This document shows, one piece after another, positions 38,402 through 46,517 of a stretch of 64,000 nucleotides of DNA. The notes beneath the pieces were generated by a model that saw nothing but the letters and a program-made list of their open reading frames with translations, was not told the DNA's origin and did no database searches. Numbering within the stretch: position 1 is the first letter of the stretch; every line of letters begins with the position of its first letter. Source of the DNA: Candidatus Anaerostipes excrementavium (lineage in GTDB: Bacteria > Bacillota > Clostridia > Lachnospirales > Lachnospiraceae); assembly GCA_019114985.1 (NCBI GenBank), contig DXEM01000035.1, positions 1 to 64,000 on the forward strand, in the 5' to 3' direction. A program made the translations under genes and the position numbers.

Positions 38402-38478
38402 ATCTATAATATAGCATATCTCGTGATAGGATTCAAGAGACGTTACAAGATAGCAACGTGTGCAAATTATAGTTAGAA

Positions 38479-38793
38479 GGTTTTAGGAAAGCGGACAACA
38501 GCGTGGACGCTGATACAGTCAATGACGCAACAGCGTTTCTGGAAACATTCTTTAAGCTCTACCCGACTGCTACGGAAACAGAGCTTGCCTATTATGTGGC
38601 GGGAAATGCCCTTGGACCGATAAACGGAGACTATCTCTACTCTGAATTAGTCAATCCAGTGTTCACGGCTGACGGGGACAATGTGAAAGTTAAGGTTGCC
38701 GTGAAATTCATAGATAATCAAACAAAGGCGACGCAGATTTCACAGTATGAGCTGACGCTACATAAGGATGGAAATTGGAAGATTGTAGGATAA
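38479..38793 (+). pseudogene. C-terminal fragment of a Tn916 Orf13/TcpC-like conjugation protein
   Basis: The frame encodes about 104 residues, with SVDADTVNDATAFLETFFKL near the start and a C-terminal domain ending ELTLHKDGNWKIVG. It matches the C-terminus of TcpC (Orf13), a bitopic coupling protein of Tn916-like conjugative elements. The frame is closed by TAG at 38470-38472, and the membrane-spanning N-terminal part is gone. It marks the left edge of the surviving element. Confidence 0.75.
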
Positions 38794-38921
38794 CAAATAT
38801 GATTTTTATTGGCCAATGAGAAATTTAATGGATAACCGCTTTTGCATGGTGTTGTACTGCGCTTTTCTCTTTATAGATAGCGATACAAGAGCGGAAACTG
38901 CAAGCAAATAGAACAGTAATG

Positions 38922-38950
38922 TTGACGAGGAAGCAAAAAGAGATTATAAT
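38922..38950 (+). promoter_or_regulatory. Promoter of the MarR gene with operator in spacer
   Basis: TTGACG (38922-38927), a 17-bp spacer and TATAAT (38945-38950). The spacer starts AGGAAGCAAAA, the same as in the efflux-pump promoter at 39523, so this half-site is probably bound by the MarR protein. Confidence 0.65.
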
Positions 38951-38973
38951 CTATGCAGATAGGAGGTTGTTAT

Positions 38974-39462
38974 ATGAATAAAGGCGAAGAAATTTTAAAT
39001 ATTTGTTGGGATACATTTCAGAAAAAAATGTGTCTTGAGAGTTTTTTTCTCAAGCAAAATTTAAAAGAGTATAAACCATCTGAAATACACTGTATTCAGT
39101 ATGTGGGTGATAATCCTAATGTAAATGTAACCAAACTTGCTGACGCATTTAACATGACAACTGGCGGTGTTACAAAACTCACAAAAAGGCTGATTGGGAA
39201 AAAACTTTTAAGTACACATAAAAGTCTTGATAATAAAAAAGAAATTTATTTTACTCTTTCGGATAAAGGAAAAGAAATTTACAATATTCACCATATACTG
39301 GATATTCAATTTCAACAGAGAGATAAAAAAATTTTTGATACTATTACGGACGAAACGTATACAGCGATTTTAAATTTTTTTGGTGTATACTCCAAACATT
39401 TAGATGAAGAACTTGAAAAAGCAGGAATTGACACACATTCCGGCGTCATTAATAAATTATAG
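38974..39462 (+). CDS. MarR-family transcriptional regulator
   Basis: 162 residues from ATG 38974, after ATAGGAGG. Winged-helix motif VNVTKLADAFNMTTGGVTKLTKRL (about residues 50-75) with the wing STHKSLDNKKEIYFTLSDKG. It is the first gene of a two-gene cargo unit with the MFS pump, and probably represses both. It occupies the place where Tn916 carries tetM. The codon use is more A/T-rich than in the ribosomal genes. Confidence 0.85.
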   Translation: MNKGEEILNICWDTFQKKMCLESFFLKQNLKEYKPSEIHCIQYVGDNPNVNVTKLADAFNMTTGGVTKLTKRLIGKKLLSTHKSLDNKKEIYFTLSDKGKEIYNIHHILDIQFQQRDKKIFDTITDETYTAILNFFGVYSKHLDEELEKAGIDTHSGVINKL

Positions 39463-39468
39463 CAGATT

Positions 39469-39501
39469 AGCAGTCCCACATAAAAATGGGACTGCTTTTT
39501 T
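39469..39501 (+). terminator. Terminator after the MarR gene
   Basis: AGCAGTCCCA (39469-39478) pairs with TGGGACTGCT (39487-39496), followed by T residues. Confidence 0.85.
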
Positions 39502-39522
39502 ACTTCTGAGGAAGAAAAAATG

Positions 39523-39571
39523 TTGACAAGGAAGCAAAATGGCGTTATGATTATATCGCTTCCGAGGAAGC
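39523..39571 (+). promoter_or_regulatory. Promoter and MarR operators of the efflux pump
   Basis: TTGACA (39523-39528), a 17-bp spacer beginning AGGAAGCAAAA and TATGAT (39546-39551). A perfect palindrome GCTTCCGAGGAAGC (39558-39571) follows at about +1 to +14. It repeats the same half-site GGAAGC. Confidence 0.7.
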
Positions 39572-39597
39572 AATATGATTATAGGAGGATAAAATAT

Positions 39598-40863
39598 ATG
39601 ACAAAACATAGTTCTAAGTTTTCAAAGGATTTTATATTAATGGCGATAGGACAAATTATTTCGTTATTTGGTAATCAAATTCTTCGTTTTGCATTCCCAT
39701 TATACTTGCTGAACCAGACGGGTTCAGCTGCTTTGTTTGGAACAATTTCGGCGATTTCATTTATTCCTATGATTTTGCTGTTCCCGATTGGCGGTATTAT
39801 TGCCGACCGTGTAAACAAAAGAAATATCATGGTAATTCTTGATTTCAGTACATCTGCATTGGTATTTGTGTTCTCTATAACAGCAAAAGATTATAACATC
39901 GTTCCGCTGATTGCTGCGGCAATGCTGTTTCTCTATGCTATACAGGGAGCATATCAACCCGCAGTACAGGCAAGTATTCCAGTGCTTGTGGATAACGAAC
40001 ACATGATGGCGGCAAATTCTATTATTGATATGATAAGCTCTCTTGCAAATATGCTGGGACCAGTTTTAGGCGGCTTACTTTATGCTTCTGTTGGACTTTC
40101 GCCTATTTTGCATATCAGTGCCATATGCTTCTTTGCTTCTGCGGTTATGGAGATTTTCATTCATATCCCATTCCGAAAGAGAAAACATACCGGAAGTATG
40201 GTTGTTTCCGGAGTTCGAGATATGAAAGAAAGTTTTCATTTCCTTATTCGTAAAAAACCTATGCTTCTGAAAATTGCCATCTCATATGGAACCATTAGCC
40301 TGCTTCTCTGTTCATTGTTCAATATTGCATTGCCTGTATTGTTCACACAAGAGTTAGGCTTTTCAGAAGATGTTGCAAATGCACTTTACGGATATTCACA
40401 AGGTGCGATAGCAGTTGGAAGTATCGTAGGCGGTGTACTTGCTGGAATATTATCCCGTCGATTAAAAGCACATACAATACCGTACAATATTATTGGATGT
40501 GCTTTGTGTATCTTGATAAGTGGAATTGCGTTGAAAATGTTGCCGTCTGCTATGGGAATTTTCGTTGTGTTGACTGTAAGTTGTAGTGTGTTAATGATAT
40601 TATCCACATTATTTCAGATACAGATGATGTCTTATGTTCAAATCTTAACTCCTGATGATTTGATTGGGAAAGTTATTTCCTGTATCATTTGTATCTGCAT
40701 GTGTTCAAATCCAATAGGTCAATTCATTTATGGATTTGTTTTTGAGCATATTGGAAAATACAGCTATCTACCATTTTGCTTTGCCTCAGTTATTGTTATC
40801 ATTATAGGGCTTTTCAGCCATAAACTATTTATGACAGTGGAAAATGAATTAAAGCAAAGTTAG
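39598..40863 (+). CDS. MFS-type drug efflux transporter
   Basis: 421 residues from ATG 39598, after ATAGGAGG. About twelve hydrophobic segments. Loop 2-3 has the MFS motif GGIIADRVNKRN. The general layout (FSKDFILMAIGQIISLFGNQILRFAFPLYL) resembles the MefA/tetracycline-type MFS exporters. With a MarR repressor and two operators it is probably an inducible multidrug or antibiotic exporter. The substrate cannot be told from sequence. Confidence 0.85.
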   Translation: MTKHSSKFSKDFILMAIGQIISLFGNQILRFAFPLYLLNQTGSAALFGTISAISFIPMILLFPIGGIIADRVNKRNIMVILDFSTSALVFVFSITAKDYNIVPLIAAAMLFLYAIQGAYQPAVQASIPVLVDNEHMMAANSIIDMISSLANMLGPVLGGLLYASVGLSPILHISAICFFASAVMEIFIHIPFRKRKHTGSMVVSGVRDMKESFHFLIRKKPMLLKIAISYGTISLLLCSLFNIALPVLFTQELGFSEDVANALYGYSQGAIAVGSIVGGVLAGILSRRLKAHTIPYNIIGCALCILISGIALKMLPSAMGIFVVLTVSCSVLMILSTLFQIQMMSYVQILTPDDLIGKVISCIICICMCSNPIGQFIYGFVFEHIGKYSYLPFCFASVIVIIIGLFSHKLFMTVENELKQS

Positions 40864-41067
40864 GCGAAGCAGAAGCTGACAAAATGAATAGCTCTTCCGC
40901 ATTGCAGTTGTTATAACCACCCGTATTTGCAAGATTGTTTAGGATATTCATATTAAGAACACCTTATTTTATTATGGTGGAATTTGAAGATATTTCTTTT
41001 GCAATTATATAGAATTTAAATTGTACTTTAATTAAAAAATGTATACAAAATTTAAGGCGGTGGACAT

Positions 41068-41483
41068 ATGGGAAAATATTGATTGTAGAGTTTACAGAGA
41101 AAGAGGACAATATATTTCAACAGACCGTGGAATGGCTGTCTGAAAAACTGTGTACTTCTCCTACTGTTATACAGCAGAATACGAATGAATTATCGGTCAA
41201 TCCGTTCAACCGTATTGTCGTAGACAGAAATGGACAACAGATACATTTGACTGCTAAAGAGTTTGACCTGTTGTATTTTCTATCTTCTCATAAAGGACAG
41301 GTGTTCACGAAAGAACAACTTTATGAAAATGTATGGGGATACGACCATATTTTTGACGCAAGCAATCTGTCCTCTTTCATCAGAAAACTAAGATTAAAAA
41401 TAGAGCCTGTCCCAGACAAACCACGATACATTATTACAGTCTGGGGCGTGGGCTATAAATTCAACGAACAAGAAAAACCGTAG
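41068..41483 (+). pseudogene. Response-regulator-like winged-helix protein with N-terminal frameshift
   Basis: ATG 41068 has a good site (AAGGCGG) but reads MGKY and then stops. One extra A in the AAAA run at 41073-41076 would give MGKILIVEFTEKE, the start expected for an OmpR-type regulator, in frame with the rest. The remainder has no full receiver domain: a short linker is followed by a complete OmpR winged helix (LTAKEFDLLYFLSSHKGQVFTKEQLYENVWG...WGVGYKF). If translated from TTG 41079 it is 134 residues. Either it is dead or a frameshift is used. Confidence 0.65.
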
Positions 41484-41524
41484 CTGTACTTCACAACTTG
41501 TTGTGATCCGCACGCTACGGTTTT
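41474..41524. terminator. Terminator between convergent regulator genes
   Basis: AAAACCGTAGC (41474-41484) pairs with GCTACGGTTTT (41514-41524). An inner hairpin TCACAAC/GTTGTGA is present. Confidence 0.8.
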
Positions 41525-41891
41525 ATTTGTCCTCATTTAATTTTGCTTCAAACAATTTTACGGTTCGCATGGAAGCCTTGGTTGCTTTCAAAACATCTAC
41601 CAGTACACGGATTTCATATTCATTGCAATCTTCCAGTATCTCTTTGGCTTCTTTTTCAAAGACAGGCTTTGAGGTTAAGACCGTATCACATAACAGCTCG
41701 TCAACCGATACCGTCAAGGTATTGGCAATAGCGACTAAAGTTGTTAAACTAACTGATGTATTGCCAGTTTCTATATTGCTTACGTGCTGTGGAGTAACGC
41801 CTATTCTGTCAGCAACGGTTTCTTGAGTAAGGTTCTTTTTAATTCTTGCAATCTTAATTCTTTTGCCGATAGCTTTATAGTCAAGCTCCAT
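41523..41891 (-). CDS. XRE-family regulator of the integrated element (Orf9 position)
   Basis: 122 residues. Helix-turn-helix LTQETVADRIGVTPQHVSNIE (about residues 21-41), then a short C-terminal helical part. It is on the minus strand between the cargo and the orf7-orf8-int side, the place and orientation of Tn916 orf9. It probably represses element functions. Confidence 0.85.
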   Translation of the reverse strand: MELDYKAIGKRIKIARIKKNLTQETVADRIGVTPQHVSNIETGNTSVSLTTLVAIANTLTVSVDELLCDTVLTSKPVFEKEAKEILEDCNEYEIRVLVDVLKATKASMRTVKLFEAKLNEDK

Positions 41892-42051
41892 ATAACTGAC
41901 ACGCTCCTTTCAAAAAAATCTATTCTTATACATTGTAACCTTTGTAAAAATGCTTTATAATGGACTAATAAAGGTATTTATTCTAATAGTTATAGTTTTA
42001 TTGGATTTTGATAGAATATACATCTTAGAAAAGAGGTGCATTGGAGATATG

Positions 42052-42273
42052 ATGAAATTCAGAAAAAGGGACAGCAGAAAAATGCTGAAAGAGGTTGCCC
42101 GTCTGCGTGGTCTTTCCGTTTCAGAAGTTCGAGGACAGATACAGGACGCTATCCTTGAAGCGAAGAACAGCAACGACCTAGTCCAGCAGGCGGAGTTCCA
42201 AAGGCTGTTTGGCGACAGTACACCTACCCCAGATGAATTTATCTGCACTGTTAGCGGAAGTCTAAAATTTTAA
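42052..42273 (+). CDS. Small element protein, Orf10 position
   Basis: 73 residues from ATG 42052 (MKFRKRDSRKMLKEV); ATG 42049 is possible. GGAG lies five bases before 42052. The segment VARLRGLSVSEVRGQIQDAI is reminiscent of short Spo0A C-terminal-like helix-turn-helix proteins found in clostridial conjugative elements; this is a weak resemblance. The long open N-terminal extension to 41950 is not used. Confidence 0.6.
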   Translation: MKFRKRDSRKMLKEVARLRGLSVSEVRGQIQDAILEAKNSNDLVQQAEFQRLFGDSTPTPDEFICTVSGSLKF

Positions 42274-42290
42274 GGATAAGGAGCAGGCTT

Positions 42291-42656
42291 ATGGGACTTA
42301 TGGAAAAGCAAGAGGAAACTTATTTGTCCGTATGTGGACAGCACGATTACGATTTACTGACAGGCAAAAAGAAAATGACACAGGAAGATTTTGAACGTAT
42401 CACTTATATCACGAACACATTAGGGTACAGTGCCTATACACAATTACTGATTAGAAAATATCTGGATTTGGCGTGTACCGAAGCTGACCGCATGGACAGG
42501 GAAATAGATATTCTGGCTGATTATCCAGATTACGATGATGATGAACAGATGATACAAAAAGCAGAAAAATGGCTATCAGACTTCATCAGTCAAGTAGCAC
42601 TAGAAAAGCAGGACTATTTTCGCCAGCTCATCAAAAAAAATACAGAGATTGTCTAA
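42291..42656 (+). CDS. Hypothetical protein of the integrated element, 121 aa
   Basis: ATG follows TAAGGAG. Acidic helical protein (DREIDILADYPDYDDDEQMIQKAEKWLSDFI). It follows the Orf10-position gene by 17 bases. No family is recognised. It is followed by a strong terminator. Confidence 0.6.
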   Translation: MGLMEKQEETYLSVCGQHDYDLLTGKKKMTQEDFERITYITNTLGYSAYTQLLIRKYLDLACTEADRMDREIDILADYPDYDDDEQMIQKAEKWLSDFISQVALEKQDYFRQLIKKNTEIV

Positions 42657-42660
42657 TATA

Positions 42661-42710
42661 TAGGTTATCACATTTCCAGCGAATATGCTGGAGCTGTGGT
42701 AGCCTTTTTC
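42661..42710 (+). terminator. Terminator within the element
   Basis: AGGTTATCACA (42662-42672) pairs with TGTGGTAGCCT (42695-42705) around an inner CCAGC/GCTGG stem; a T tract follows. Confidence 0.8.
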
Positions 42711-42827
42711 ATTTTCCTGCTGAAAAACAGGAATACGGACGGAATTAGGACGGATTTATCTTTTATGCTTATGCTGTTGAAATTTGCCTTTTTTTGACAG
42801 GGCAGTTTCTTCACGGGAGGGTTGCGA

Positions 42828-42905
42828 ATGGCAGGAGTGCATAAAAGAAAATCATCAAAAAAATCATGGTTCACACTAAGGGACGTCCTACCCATTTCCA
42901 TGTAG
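42828..42905 (+). CDS. Possible 25-aa peptide or gene remnant
   Basis: ATG lies seven bases after GGGAGGG and encodes MAGVHKRKSSKKSWFTLRDV..., ending at TAG 42903. It may be the preserved start of a lost gene. The rest of 42711-43098 shows no coding signal. Confidence 0.3.
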   Translation: MAGVHKRKSSKKSWFTLRDVLPISM

Positions 42906-43098
42906 AATTATTTCTTTATTTGTCGAATTTATCCAGAAAAGCTCAACGAGGTTATCAGAATTTCTTGGGCTTTTTTGACGTTTACAGATTTCTTTTTCAA
43001 TCTTTGCCAGCTCCTGCCCTCTCATTTGTATTAATGACGGAAAGGGGGAAGGAGAGGTTACAATCACCACCTTTTGACAGACGAAAGGAGGTGAAAAC

Positions 43099-43527
43099 GT
43101 GAAAAAACCGACTTCCCACGAGGATATTCAGAAAGTCTTTGACTGCTACTGCAAGAAGATTTTAAGGAATGAAGCAATCAATATCCAGAAGCATTACCAG
43201 CGCATGAATGATTTGCAGATTTCTCTTTCCGAGCTTACCCCGGAACAGCTTGCACATCTCTCCGTTTATGACGAGTATTCCACTGACTATAACCTTTATA
43301 CAATTATGGGATATGACGTAAAAATCAAGAATGAGCTGTTGAACGAAGCGTTGCAGGAGCTTTCTGAAGAAGAACGCTTTTTCCTACTGCTCTACGGCTT
43401 GGGCTTCAATGACGGCGAGATTGCCGACCTCTTGAAACTGGTACGCCGTACAGTCAATTACAAGCGTCAGAAAGGATTTGAAAAAATAAGGAAAAAAATG
43501 GAGGAAAAACAGCATGACGAAGAATAA
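43099..43527 (+). CDS. Sigma-70-like regulator of a Tn916-family element (Orf7 type)
   Basis: 142 residues from GTG after AAAGGAGG. A region-4-like segment LSEEERFFLLLYGLGFNDGEIADLLKLVRRTVNYKRQKG is present. It matches Orf7 of Tn916 in size, position and motif; those proteins help switch on excision genes. Overlaps orf8 by 14 bases. Confidence 0.8.
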   Translation: MKKPTSHEDIQKVFDCYCKKILRNEAINIQKHYQRMNDLQISLSELTPEQLAHLSVYDEYSTDYNLYTIMGYDVKIKNELLNEALQELSEEERFFLLLYGLGFNDGEIADLLKLVRRTVNYKRQKGFEKIRKKMEEKQHDEE

Positions 43528-43762
43528 GGCAGTACATAAAGGCAACGGCTTATTGCCTTACCCTATTATCGTTTCAGCTTCACAGGGCGATATTCTGGCT
43601 ATGAATGTTGTGTTACGCCATTATGAACCGTATATTGCCCGCTTGTCCATGAGGACAGTCATTGACGAATACGGCAATCCTCATACCAGAGTAGATGATG
43701 ATATGCGTAGCCGTCTTGAAGCGAAACTGATTGAACAGGTACTTAATTTCAAAGTAGCATAA
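43514..43762 (+). CDS. Helix-turn-helix protein of a Tn916-family element (Orf8 type)
   Basis: 82 residues. YPIIVSASQGDILAMNVVLRHYEPYIARLSMR...DDDMRSRLEAKLIEQVL is the Orf8 pattern. The usual xis gene that follows is missing: five bases later the reading passes to an integrase fragment. Confidence 0.8.
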   Translation: MTKNKAVHKGNGLLPYPIIVSASQGDILAMNVVLRHYEPYIARLSMRTVIDEYGNPHTRVDDDMRSRLEAKLIEQVLNFKVA

Positions 43763-43767
43763 AACAT

Positions 43768-43989
43768 TTGTCCGAGAACGAGGTGTCGCTCATCTGGAGG
43801 GCAGCCTCCATCCCACCTCCTTCATTCCGACATACCTACTGTACGAACATGGCAAACAGAGGAATGAACCCGAACACCCTGCAATATATCATGGGACACG
43901 CAAACATTACCATGACGTTAGGGTATTACGCACACGGCACTTTCAATTCAGCAAAAGCAGAGCTGGAAAGGCTGGAGCTGGTTGCCTAA
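43768..43989 (+). pseudogene. C-terminal fragment of a Tn916-type tyrosine integrase
   Basis: From about 43816 the frame reads FRHTYCTNMANRGMNPNTLQYIMGHANITMTLGYYAHGTF, which holds the box II Arg-His, the GH and the catalytic Tyr of Tn916 Int. About 300 N-terminal residues, including the first catalytic Arg, and the xis gene are deleted. The element cannot excise itself. Confidence 0.85.
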
Positions 43990-44172
43990 ATCGGATAGTT
44001 GTACTACTTATTTACTACTTTTGGTTGCATTTTCATGCTGGTAAATGCCAGCTTATGCAAGGTATCTTCCAAAAGGAAAATGCCGATAAAGCTCGAAAAT
44101 ACAGGCTATACCGACATTTACCAACTTATGAAAAGATAATCAGAAATTTAGTAAGTTTTTAATGAAAAATAT
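43990..44172. other. Right-end sequence of the element, no gene
   Basis: About 180 bases with short hairpins (GCTGG...CCAGC near 44039-44053). It probably contains the element's right terminus. I could not define an att site because the left end is lost. Confidence 0.4.
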
Positions 44173-44759
44173 TCAGTTATTGATATCTTTTTGGAACGGA
44201 AAATTCCACAGCATAGTTCCTCCTATGATGAGGATAGCTCCGCCGATCTGAGACAGTATCATAGATTCATTCATAATGATGAATTGTCATTGCAGGAGCA
44301 TTCCCGGACATCCATCGAACCAAATTATAGATAAGTGCAGTCAGGAAACCGGAGGTAAGCTGAATGGCAGAGTTGGCGAGACCGGTAACCGCTGTACTTT
44401 TTTTGTTAAAAAGGATCATGCCCACATAAGCAAAAGCACACATCAGAGCACATAGGATTCCTATAATATTAGCGCCTTGTTGAAGAGAAACACCGCCAGT
44501 GAGAATTGCACCGATTGTAACAGTAGCAAGGCAAAGGATCTTTTTTGTGTTTCATAAGATTTTTAAAAGCATGTGATTTGGAACCAATCAACAACAGCAG
44601 CAGGCTTCCGAGCAATGTCCGAAGCAAGATGATTTGATAACTTTTCATAAAAATGCTGCTTGCAATGATGCCGTTGGAACCAAATAAAAACAGTGCCAAA
44701 ATATATTTGAGATATGCCTTTTTATGTTTCGTATTTTTCATGGTATCGGTGTAATACAT
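44173..44759 (-). pseudogene. EamA/DMT-family transporter, broken
   Basis: ATG 44759 follows GGAGG and starts MYYTDTMKNTKHKKAYLKYI, then membrane segments (LALFLFGSNGIIASSIF; LLGSLLLLLIG). The frame breaks near 44540. In another frame the next segments continue (AILTGGVSLQQGANIIGILC, then LNSAIQL-type helices). A stop near 44285 follows, and a last segment (IGGAILIIGGTMLWNFPF) ends at 44173. Parts of the ten-helix protein are missing. Confidence 0.75.
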
Positions 44760-44920
44760 AATAACGTGCCTCCATAACTGTTTTTCTGCATTTAGTATAA
44801 AGCGATATAATATATTTGAAAAGCGAATAAATATCATAAGATAAATGAGAAAAACGAATATAAAATTGAGAAAAACAGAAGTCAGAATATGAGTTAGAGT
44901 AGTTTGAATATGCAGAAAGA

Positions 44921-44949
44921 TTTACAAAGAGTGTAAAAAATTATAAAAT
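44921..44949 (+). promoter_or_regulatory. Promoter of the type I restriction-modification operon
   Basis: TTTACA (44921-44926), a 17-bp spacer and TAAAAT (44944-44949). Confidence 0.55.
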
Positions 44950-44999
44950 GAAATGGTAGGCAGTACGCCATATACGGAGGAAACAGGGAGAAAAAAGAG

Positions 45000-46508
45000 A
45001 TGATTACAGGTGAACTGAAAAGTAAGATCGATAATTTATGGGAAATTTTTTGGACAGGAGGGCTTACCAATCCGCTGGACGTCATTGAACAGATGACCTA
45101 TCTGATGTTTATCCATGACCTGGATGATGCGGATAATCTGCATATGAAAGAATGTGAAATGCTGGGATTGCCATATCAAAGCAGATTTTCAGGAGAAGTA
45201 GCCATAGGAGACCGTACCATTGATGGAAATCAATTAAAATGGAGTGTATTTCATGATTTTCCAGCAACGCAGATGTACCAGGTGATGCAGGAATGGGTTT
45301 TCCCATTTATGAAAAGTTTACATGGTGATAAAGAAAGTGCGTATTCAAAATATATGGATGACGCGATCTTTAAGATTCCAACTCCATTGATGTTGGACAA
45401 AATTGTTACATCTATGGATGAGATATATGCACAGATGGAAAAACTTCATTCTGTGGATGTGCGCGGAGATGTATACGAGTATTTGTTATCTCAGTTGGCG
45501 ATAGCCGGTGTGAATGGACAGTTCCGAACACCGCGTCATATCATCGATATGATGATTGAATTGGTGGAACCAAAACCAGATGATGTGATCTGTGATCCGG
45601 CATGCGGAACATCTGGATTCTTAGTAGAAACCAGTGACTATTTAAGAAAAAAACGAAAAGAAGAAGTACTTTTTGACCGAAACAATAAAGAACATTATAT
45701 GAATTATATGTTCCATGGTTATGATATGGATCGTACGATGCTGCGCATTGGAGCAATGAATATGATGTCTCATGGTGTGGAAAATCCGAATATTGAATAC
45801 AAAGACAGTCTTTCTGATCAGAACACAGATAAAGAAAAGTATAGCTTGATATTAGCAAATCCTCCGTTTAAAGGAAGTTTGGACTATGATATTGTATCCG
45901 CTGATTTGCTGAAAGTATGCAAGACGAAAAAGACAGAACTTTTATTCTTGGCATTATTTTTACGGATGATGAAGATCGGCGGAAGATGTGCCTGCATCGT
46001 TCCGGATGGAGTTCTGTTTGGTGCTTCCAGAGCTCACAAAAATATACGAAAAGAAATTGTGGAAGGGAATCGATTGGAAGCCGTGATTTCCATGCCTTCC
46101 GGTGTATTTAAGCCATATGCGGGAGTATCTACAGCGGTTCTTGTGTTTACAAAAACCGGACATGGAGGAACCGATCAAGTATGGTTTTATGATATGAAAG
46201 CGGATGGGAAAAGTCTGGATGACAAACGAGCGGAAGTAAAAGAAAATGATATTCCGGATATTGTCCATCGATTCCATCATCGAGAGGAAGAAAAAGAAAG
46301 AAAACGGACAGAACAATCTTTCTTGGTGCCAAAAGAAGAGATTGTAGAGAATGGATATGATCTTTCTATTAATAAATACAAGGAAATTGAGTATATCCCG
46401 GTGGAATATCCACCGACAAATGAGATTTTGAATGACTTGAAAGAGCTGCAAAAGCAGATAGATCAAGAAATGAAGGAACTAGAAAAAATGTTAAATTCGG
46501 ATTTGTAG
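45000..46508 (+). CDS. hsdM: Type I restriction-modification DNA methyltransferase subunit
   Basis: 502 residues. The N-terminal helical HsdM_N domain ([37 protein letters not shown]) is followed by the N6-adenine methyltransferase domain. AdoMet motif I is [12 protein letters not shown] (about residue 198), and the catalytic motif is LANPPF (about residue 287). It works with HsdS to methylate and with HsdR to cleave. The last codons, coding NSDL, lie in a 15-base sequence that is repeated before hsdS2. Confidence 0.95.
   Translation: MITGELKSKIDNLWEIFWTGGLTNPLDVIEQMTYLMFIHDLDDADNLHMKECEMLGLPYQSRFSGEVAIGDRTIDGNQLKWSVFHDFPATQMYQVMQEWVFPFMKSLHGDKESAYSKYMDDAIFKIPTPLMLDKIVTSMDEIYAQMEKLHSVDVRGDVYEYLLSQLAIAGVNGQFRTPRHIIDMMIELVEPKPDDVICDPACGTSGFLVETSDYLRKKRKEEVLFDRNNKEHYMNYMFHGYDMDRTMLRIGAMNMMSHGVENPNIEYKDSLSDQNTDKEKYSLILANPPFKGSLDYDIVSADLLKVCKTKKTELLFLALFLRMMKIGGRCACIVPDGVLFGASRAHKNIRKEIVEGNRLEAVISMPSGVFKPYAGVSTAVLVFTKTGHGGTDQVWFYDMKADGKSLDDKRAEVKENDIPDIVHRFHHREEEKERKRTEQSFLVPKEEIVENGYDLSINKYKEIEYIPVEYPPTNEILNDLKELQKQIDQEMKELEKMLNSDL
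46493..46507 (+). repeat. 15-bp direct repeat, left copy (hsdM 3' end)
   Basis: AAATTCGGATTTGTA, ending inside the hsdM stop codon. The first 12 bases are an imperfect palindrome (AAATtCGgATTT). It is identical to 49680-49694. Confidence 0.8.
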
Positions 46509-46517
46509 GGATGATAA

